Below, piece after piece: positions 34,845 to 39,074 of a DNA stretch of 39,074 bases. The notes under the pieces were generated by a model. It was not told the origin of the DNA. It ran no database searches and was given only the letters and a program-made list of their open reading frames with translations. Within the stretch, counting starts at the first letter, position 1. The number at the start of each line of letters is the position of its first letter. The stretch covers positions 1-39,074 of the forward strand of contig NZ_KQ058899.1 in the NCBI RefSeq assembly GCF_000982955.1, in the 5' to 3' direction. The translations under genes were made by a program, and so were the position numbers. Source of the stretch: Micromonospora sp. HK10. Its GTDB lineage: Bacteria > Actinomycetota > Actinomycetes > Mycobacteriales > Micromonosporaceae.

Positions 34845-35959
34845 GCCGCATCCTCGTCCTCAACTGCGGGTCCTCGTCGGTGAAGTACCGGCTGTACGAC
34901 GGCGACCAGGTGCGCGACAAGGGCACCGTCGAGCGGGTCGGCGAGCCCGGCGGCGGGCCGGCCGACCACGAGAGCGCGGTCCGGGAGATCATCGACGGGC
35001 TGGACCTCACCGGGTTGGCCGGCGTCGGGCACCGGGTGGTGCACGGCGGCCGGAAGTTCAGCGAACCGGTGCTGATCGACGATGCGGTGTTCGCGGCGAT
35101 CGAGGATCTGGTCCCGCTCGCCCCGCTGCACAACCCGGCGAACCTGGCCGGCATCCGGGTGGCCCGGGAGGCGCTGCCGGACACCCCGCAGGTGGCCATC
35201 TTCGACACCGCGTTCCACCACACCCTCCCCGAGGCCGTCGCCACCTACGCCATCGACCGGGAGATCGCGCAGCGGTACGGCATCCGCCGGTACGGCTTCC
35301 ACGGCACCTCGCACGCGTACGTCTCGCGCCGCGCCGCGGATCTGCTGGGCCGGCCGTACGCCGAGTCGAACATGATCACCCTGCACCTGGGCAACGGGGC
35401 GAGCGCCTGTGCCGTCCAGGGTGGCCGGAGCGTGGCCACCTCGATGGGCATGTCGCCGCTGGAGGGTCTGGTGATGGGCACCCGCAGCGGCGACCTGGAC
35501 CCGACCGTGATCTTCCACCTGCGCCGGGAGGCAGGGCTGGGCGTGGACGAGATCGACGACCTGCTCAACCACCGCAGCGGCCTGCTCGGCCTGACCGGGG
35601 TCAACGACATGCGCGAGGTGCTGGCCCGCCGGGACGCCGGGGACGCCGCCGCGGCCCTCGCCTTCGACGTCTACTGCCGGCGGATCACCAGCTACGTGGG
35701 CGGGTACTACGCGCTGCTCGGACGGGTCGACGCGGTGGTCTTCACCGCCGGGGTGGGCGAGCACGCCGCGCCGGTCCGCGCGGCGTCGCTGGCCGGCCTG
35801 GCACGGCTCGGGATCGCCGTCGACCCGGCCCGCAACGCCGGCAGCGGCGACCGGGTGATCTCCCCCGACGGGGCCGAGGTCGCGGTCTGCGTGATCGGCA
35901 CCGACGAGGAGCGGGAGATCGCCCGGGAGACCCGGGAGGTGCTGGCCGCGGCGGACTGA
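34841..35959 (+). CDS. ackA: acetate kinase
   Basis: This 372-residue enzyme interconverts acetyl phosphate plus ADP with acetate plus ATP. Family motifs are complete: LNCGSSSVKYRLYD at the start, GHRVVHGG near 68, RYGFHGTSHAYVS near 150, HLGNGASACAV near 182, and GTRSGDLDP near 212. The length is slightly below the usual 390-400 residues but has no internal gap that I can see. ATG 34841 overlaps the pta stop, indicating coupled translation. Confidence 0.97.
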   Translation: MSRILVLNCGSSSVKYRLYDGDQVRDKGTVERVGEPGGGPADHESAVREIIDGLDLTGLAGVGHRVVHGGRKFSEPVLIDDAVFAAIEDLVPLAPLHNPANLAGIRVAREALPDTPQVAIFDTAFHHTLPEAVATYAIDREIAQRYGIRRYGFHGTSHAYVSRRAADLLGRPYAESNMITLHLGNGASACAVQGGRSVATSMGMSPLEGLVMGTRSGDLDPTVIFHLRREAGLGVDEIDDLLNHRSGLLGLTGVNDMREVLARRDAGDAAAALAFDVYCRRITSYVGGYYALLGRVDAVVFTAGVGEHAAPVRAASLAGLARLGIAVDPARNAGSGDRVISPDGAEVAVCVIGTDEEREIARETREVLAAAD

Positions 35960-35972
35960 GCCGGGCGGTCCT

Positions 35973-36094
35973 GGCCGCGACGGACGCGGCCGGGACGACG
36001 CCGGCCGCGACGGACGCGGCCGCGGCGACGCGGGTCGTGGCGGACGCGGGTCGTGGCGGACGCGGGTCGTGGCGGACGCGGGTCGTGGCGGACG
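35973..36094. repeat. tandem repeats downstream of ackA
   Basis: Four copies of a 16-base unit (CGGGTCGTGGCGGACG) begin at 36031, 36047, 36063 and 36079. Just before them, a GGCCGCGACGGACGCGGCCG segment occurs twice in 35979-36026. The array lies between the ends of ackA and the small minus-strand gene and has no coding role. Confidence 0.85.
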
Positions 36095-36151
36095 TGGGGC
36101 GCGGCATCGCCCGGCGGCCGGACCGCCGCCGGGCCGGGGCCGCGACCGGGC

Positions 36152-36325
36152 TCAGCCCAGCGCCAGCCAGGCCACCAGGGCGACCACCACGACGGCGGCG
36201 GCGACGATGCCGGCGACCAGCGGCAGCCGGGACGGGGCGGCCGCGCCGGGGGTCGCCTCGGGGGAGTCGACGAACGCGCGGAACTGCGCTGTGTTGCCGC
36301 TCGGGTCGGTGTAGTTCTCAGCCAT
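36152..36325 (-). CDS. small tail-anchored membrane protein
   Basis: This 57-residue protein has a polar N-terminus (MAENYTDPSGNTAQFRAF...) and one C-terminal membrane helix (about 36-56), so it would be inserted with its N-terminus in the cytoplasm. Codon third positions are strongly G/C, as in its neighbours. ATG 36325 stands seven bases after TAGGGT (36333-36338), again a leaderless layout. The family is unknown. It may be a regulator or stabiliser of a membrane complex, but nothing nearby says which. Confidence 0.7.
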   Translation of the reverse strand: MAENYTDPSGNTAQFRAFVDSPEATPGAAAPSRLPLVAGIVAAAVVVVALVAWLALG

Positions 36326-36332
36326 GCGGGTG

Positions 36333-36338
36333 ACCCTA
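36333..36338 (-). promoter_or_regulatory. -10 box of the small tail-anchored gene
   Basis: TAGGGT seven bases upstream of the ATG on the minus strand. Confidence 0.45.
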
Positions 36339-36470
36339 GCGAAGCGCGTCCACCGGCACGGTCCCCGGCCGGGCCGGTGCCGGAAACCCGACCCGGCCGG
36401 TGGAGGCGCGCCGTCCGGGTGGTGGCGGTGACCGGTCCGGACGGTGGGACCGGCCGGGCACGGGGCCGCC

Positions 36471-36476
36471 TACCGT
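36471..36476 (+). promoter_or_regulatory. -10 box of first lipoprotein hydrolase (leaderless)
   Basis: TACCGT, six bases, then ATG 36483. Confidence 0.5.
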
Positions 36477-36482
36477 GCGGGG

Positions 36483-37430
36483 ATGAGGGTGCAGCGGCTG
36501 ATCGCCGCGTTGGTGACGGCGCTGCTGGCGGGCTGCGGCCCGGCCACCGCCGCGACCGGCGAGTCGGGCCCGGTCGCCGCACGGCACGCCCCGTCGCGGC
36601 CGTACCCGGTGGGGGTCCGGCAGTTCGTGCTCGACCCGGACGGCCCCCGGCCGCTACCGGTCACCGTCTGGTATCCGGCCGGTCCGGCCGACCGGCGCCC
36701 GGTCGGCGGGCCCGCGGGGCCGGTGGTGCGGGCCGCCGCGCCGGTGGCCGCCGGGCGGTTCCCCGTGGTGGTCTACAGCCACGGCCTGCGCAGCCTCCCC
36801 GACCTGCACGCGCCGCTGACCAGCCGCTGGGCCGCCGCCGGGTTCGTGGTGGCCGCGCCCACCTTCCCCCGCACCAACCTGCGGGCCCGCGACTTCACCC
36901 GCGCCGACGTGCGCAACCAGCCGGCCGACGGCTGGCGGCTGATCCGCCACCTGGTGGGCCTGGACGCCCGGCGCGGGGACCCGCTCGCCGGGCACCTGGA
37001 CGTCGCCCGGTTCGCGGCGGCCGGCCACTCGGCCGGCGGCTTCACCACGGCCGGCATGTTCACCTCCGGGCACTCGGCGCGGCTGCGTTCCGGCATCGTG
37101 CTCGCCGGGGGCGGACTGGCCGGCAGCTTCGCCGGGCCGGCCGCGCCGCTGCTGTTCGTGCACGGCGCCGCCGACCCGATCGTGCCGGAAGCGGTGGGCC
37201 GGGCCGCCTACCAGCGCAGCCGCGGGCCGGCCATCTTCCTGAGCCTGCCCGGCCAGGGCCACGGCGCGTACCTGACCCCGGGCCGGCCCGGCTTCGTCCA
37301 GGTCCTCGCCGCCACCACCGACTTCCTCCGGTGGACCCTCTACGACGACCGGGCCGCGCTGCGCCGGCTGCCGGCCGACGCGCTGCTGGCCGGCACCACC
37401 ACCCTGACCACCCGCGCCCTGCCCGGCTGA
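36483..37430 (+). CDS. lipoprotein alpha/beta hydrolase (copy 1)
   Basis: This 315-residue exported esterase/lipase has a lipoprotein signal with lipobox LLAGC (Cys near residue 19), so it is tethered outside the membrane. The fold resembles dienelactone hydrolase, PET-hydrolase or chlorophyllase types: oxyanion segment YSHGL near 100, nucleophile GHSAGG near 182, acid GAADPIVP near 235, and histidine in GQGHGAY near 260. The triad looks complete. The start is fixed by the lipobox distance and the TACCGT box. It is a paralogue of the gene at 38065; the natural substrate is unknown. Confidence 0.92.
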   Translation: MRVQRLIAALVTALLAGCGPATAATGESGPVAARHAPSRPYPVGVRQFVLDPDGPRPLPVTVWYPAGPADRRPVGGPAGPVVRAAAPVAAGRFPVVVYSHGLRSLPDLHAPLTSRWAAAGFVVAAPTFPRTNLRARDFTRADVRNQPADGWRLIRHLVGLDARRGDPLAGHLDVARFAAAGHSAGGFTTAGMFTSGHSARLRSGIVLAGGGLAGSFAGPAAPLLFVHGAADPIVPEAVGRAAYQRSRGPAIFLSLPGQGHGAYLTPGRPGFVQVLAATTDFLRWTLYDDRAALRRLPADALLAGTTTLTTRALPG

Positions 37431-37442
37431 GAACCACCGGTG

Positions 37443-37979
37443 ATGAGCCACGAACTGTCCGAGCGGCAGTTGACCGCGATCCGGGAGGTGCGGGAGCTGA
37501 CCGGGACGGCCGGCATCCCGGTCTGGCTGCGCGGCGGGTGGGCGATGGACTTCCACCTGGGCGAGGTCACCCGGCCGCACGTCGACGTCGACTGGTACTG
37601 CTGGCGGTCCGACGCCGTCCGCCTGGCCGCCCTGCTCGACGGGCACGGCTGGCGGCCCGACCCCCGGCTGCCGGTCGAGCGGCAACTGGACCTGCTCCGC
37701 GACGACGTGGAGCTGAGCTTCGCGTACCTGGACCGGGACGCGCGGGGCCGGGTGGTGGTGGGGTCCGGGCCGTGGGCCGGCACGCCGCTGCCGGAGGGCA
37801 TGCTGGACGGCCCGCCCGGACGGATCGGCCCGCACCGGGCACCGGTGATCAGCCTCGCCGCGCAGATCGAGTTCAAGGAGATGTACCCGGTGTGGATGCC
37901 GGAGCGGCCCCGTCGCGCCAAGGACGCCACGGACCTGGCCCGCCTCCGGGCGAGCCGGGGCGACCACCCGACCCGCTGA
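37443..37979 (+). CDS. nucleotidyltransferase-fold protein (LinB/AadB-like)
   Basis: This 178-residue protein has the minimal nucleotidyltransferase signature LRGGWAMDFHLGEVTR near residue 29, followed by HVDVDWYCW, whose two aspartates would bind metal. The later segment VISLAAQIEFKEMYPVWMPERPRRAKDATDL matches the lincosamide/aminoglycoside nucleotidyltransferase-like group. Whether it modifies an antibiotic or another substrate cannot be told. It lies 12 bases after the first hydrolase with no clear ribosome site (GTG 37440 is an alternative), so it is probably translated from the hydrolase transcript. Confidence 0.82.
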   Translation: MSHELSERQLTAIREVRELTGTAGIPVWLRGGWAMDFHLGEVTRPHVDVDWYCWRSDAVRLAALLDGHGWRPDPRLPVERQLDLLRDDVELSFAYLDRDARGRVVVGSGPWAGTPLPEGMLDGPPGRIGPHRAPVISLAAQIEFKEMYPVWMPERPRRAKDATDLARLRASRGDHPTR

Positions 37980-38051
37980 GATCATCCCCGGTCGGGCGTC
38001 GGTCCGTGCCCCCCTCGGCCGATGTCCGGCCGGCCGCCCCCGTTCGCGAGG

Positions 38052-38057
38052 CACAAT
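38052..38057 (+). promoter_or_regulatory. -10-like box of second hydrolase
   Basis: CACAAT seven bases before ATG 38065; weaker than the other leaderless boxes in the window. Confidence 0.35.
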
Positions 38058-38064
38058 CGTCTCC

Positions 38065-39027
38065 ATGTTTCGTCGCCGTACCGCCCTGGTCGCCGCCGCG
38101 CTGGTCACCGCCGGTCTGGCCGGCTGCTCCGGTGGCGCCGCCCCGACCGTGGGGAAGGCCCCCGAGGACCCGCCGAAGGCGACCACCGCGGCCCCCCGGG
38201 TACCGGCCGGGCACGCGCCCACGACGAGCTTCGCGGTCGGCGTACGCGAGCTGAAGCTCAGCCGCGGCGGCGACCGCCCCCTGCCGGTGACCATCTGGTA
38301 TCCGGCGCGGGGCGCGGCGGGTGGCACGCCGGAGCGGTCGGCGCCGGCCGCGGCCGGGCGGTTCCCGGTGGTGATGTTCAGCCACGGGCTGGGCGGCCGG
38401 CCGGCGGACTACCAACTGCTGCTGCGCCGCTGGGCGGCGGCCGGGTTCGTGGTGGCCGCCCCGACGTTCCCGCACACCGGCGCCGGTGGCGACGGTAACC
38501 CGCTGGACGTGCTCAACCAGCCGGCCGACGTGTCGTACGCGCTCACCCGGGTGCTCGCCCTGGACCGGAAGGCGGGCGACCCGCTGCGCGGGCACCTGGA
38601 CCCGGAGCGGGTCGCGGCGGCCGGGCACAGCGCGGGCGGGGTGACCACGATCGGGCTCTTCACCGCCGGGCGGGACGACCGGCTCGACGCGGGCATCGTC
38701 TTCGCCGGTACGGCGCTGGGCGTCGGCACCGCCTTCGCCGGGGCGGCCGCGCCGCAGCTCTTCGTGCACGGCGAGGCCGACGAGGTGGTGAGCTACGCCG
38801 CCGGCAAGGCGGTCTACGACGCGGTGCCGTGGCCGAAGGCGATGCTCAGCCTGCCCAAGGGCGACCACGGGCGGGCACTGCTCAGCGACGGCACCGCGCT
38901 GCGGGTGGTCGCCGACACCACGGTCGAGTTCCTCCGCTGGACGCTGTACGGCGACGCGACGGCGAAGCGGCGGCTGCCCGCCGACGCCACCCGGGGCGGC
39001 CTGGCCACCCTGGACGACCACCTCTGA
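38065..39027 (+). CDS. lipoprotein alpha/beta hydrolase (copy 2)
   Basis: This 320-residue exported lipoprotein has lipobox LAGC near residue 21 and then a Pro/Ala spacer. The hydrolase core shows FSHGL, nucleophile GHSAGG near residue 190, an aspartate in GEADEVV, and a histidine in KGDHGRALL. Runs such as RWAAAGFVVAAPTFP, NQPAD, EFLRWTLYGD and RLPADA are shared with copy 1, so the two arose by duplication around the nucleotidyltransferase gene. It ends 47 bases before the right edge. Confidence 0.93.
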   Translation: MFRRRTALVAAALVTAGLAGCSGGAAPTVGKAPEDPPKATTAAPRVPAGHAPTTSFAVGVRELKLSRGGDRPLPVTIWYPARGAAGGTPERSAPAAAGRFPVVMFSHGLGGRPADYQLLLRRWAAAGFVVAAPTFPHTGAGGDGNPLDVLNQPADVSYALTRVLALDRKAGDPLRGHLDPERVAAAGHSAGGVTTIGLFTAGRDDRLDAGIVFAGTALGVGTAFAGAAAPQLFVHGEADEVVSYAAGKAVYDAVPWPKAMLSLPKGDHGRALLSDGTALRVVADTTVEFLRWTLYGDATAKRRLPADATRGGLATLDDHL

Positions 39028-39074
39028 GCGGGCCGTCCGGGGCGGCGGCGCGGGTCATGTAAAGGACTCCGGTG
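39028..39074. other. right-edge stretch
   Basis: There are 47 bases after the last stop. I see no gene or hairpin that I would defend. Confidence 0.5.

Overview
The window is a contiguous chromosomal stretch from a very GC-rich actinomycete, most likely a Micromonosporaceae member (Micromonospora-like). The lineage call is an inference. It rests on the GC-rich codon third positions, frequent GTG starts, GTGA/ATGA start-stop overlaps, an actinobacterial fused 2-oxoglutarate decarboxylase (kgd) followed by a DUF6104-type small protein, a PhoP-like response regulator, and TANNNT boxes placed for leaderless transcription. I place 34 protein genes. I see no rRNA, tRNA, insertion sequence or CRISPR array.

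Layout. 172-732: a small membrane protein of unknown function. 736-10385 (minus): a tightly packed block resembling a Gram-positive type IV secretion (T4SS) core, namely a zinc-ribbon multi-spanning membrane protein, a VirB4-like ATPase, a VirB6-like channel protein, a VirB8/TcpC-like bitopic protein, a two-domain lysozyme/M23 peptidase, and an unknown protein. No coupling ATPase or relaxase lies in the window. Coding signal changes frame where the membrane protein meets the ATPase (about 7926), the main anomaly here. 10433-12655 (minus): cutA, a PlsC-type acyltransferase and a patatin-like lipase. 12812-14293 (plus): a Ser/Thr kinase. 14297-16166 (minus): a glycosyltransferase and a triple-BON protein.

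16362-20089 (minus) is a stress-sensing operon: PhoP-like regulator, histidine kinase, HtrA protease, and a clear intrinsic terminator. 20187-21643 (minus) is a DUF4097 protein with its PadR regulator, driven by a promoter with a palindromic operator. The next 970 bases are non-coding and structurally rich: a guanine-run array (G-quadruplex candidate), an AT-rich 56-base cruciform, and a 27-base tandem repeat.

22614-25193 (plus): a hotdog-fold protein and a two-gene ABC exporter ending at a strong hairpin. 25465-29458: kgd (TCA cycle) and a small DUF6104-type gene. 29501-31759: two TetR systems, each with recognisable operators, and a GNAT acetyltransferase. 31904-35959: a membrane protein with a perfect heptapeptide-repeat tail, then pta-ackA (acetyl-CoA to acetate and ATP). 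36152-39027: a tiny tail-anchored protein, and two paralogous lipoprotein alpha/beta hydrolases flanking a nucleotidyltransferase-fold gene.
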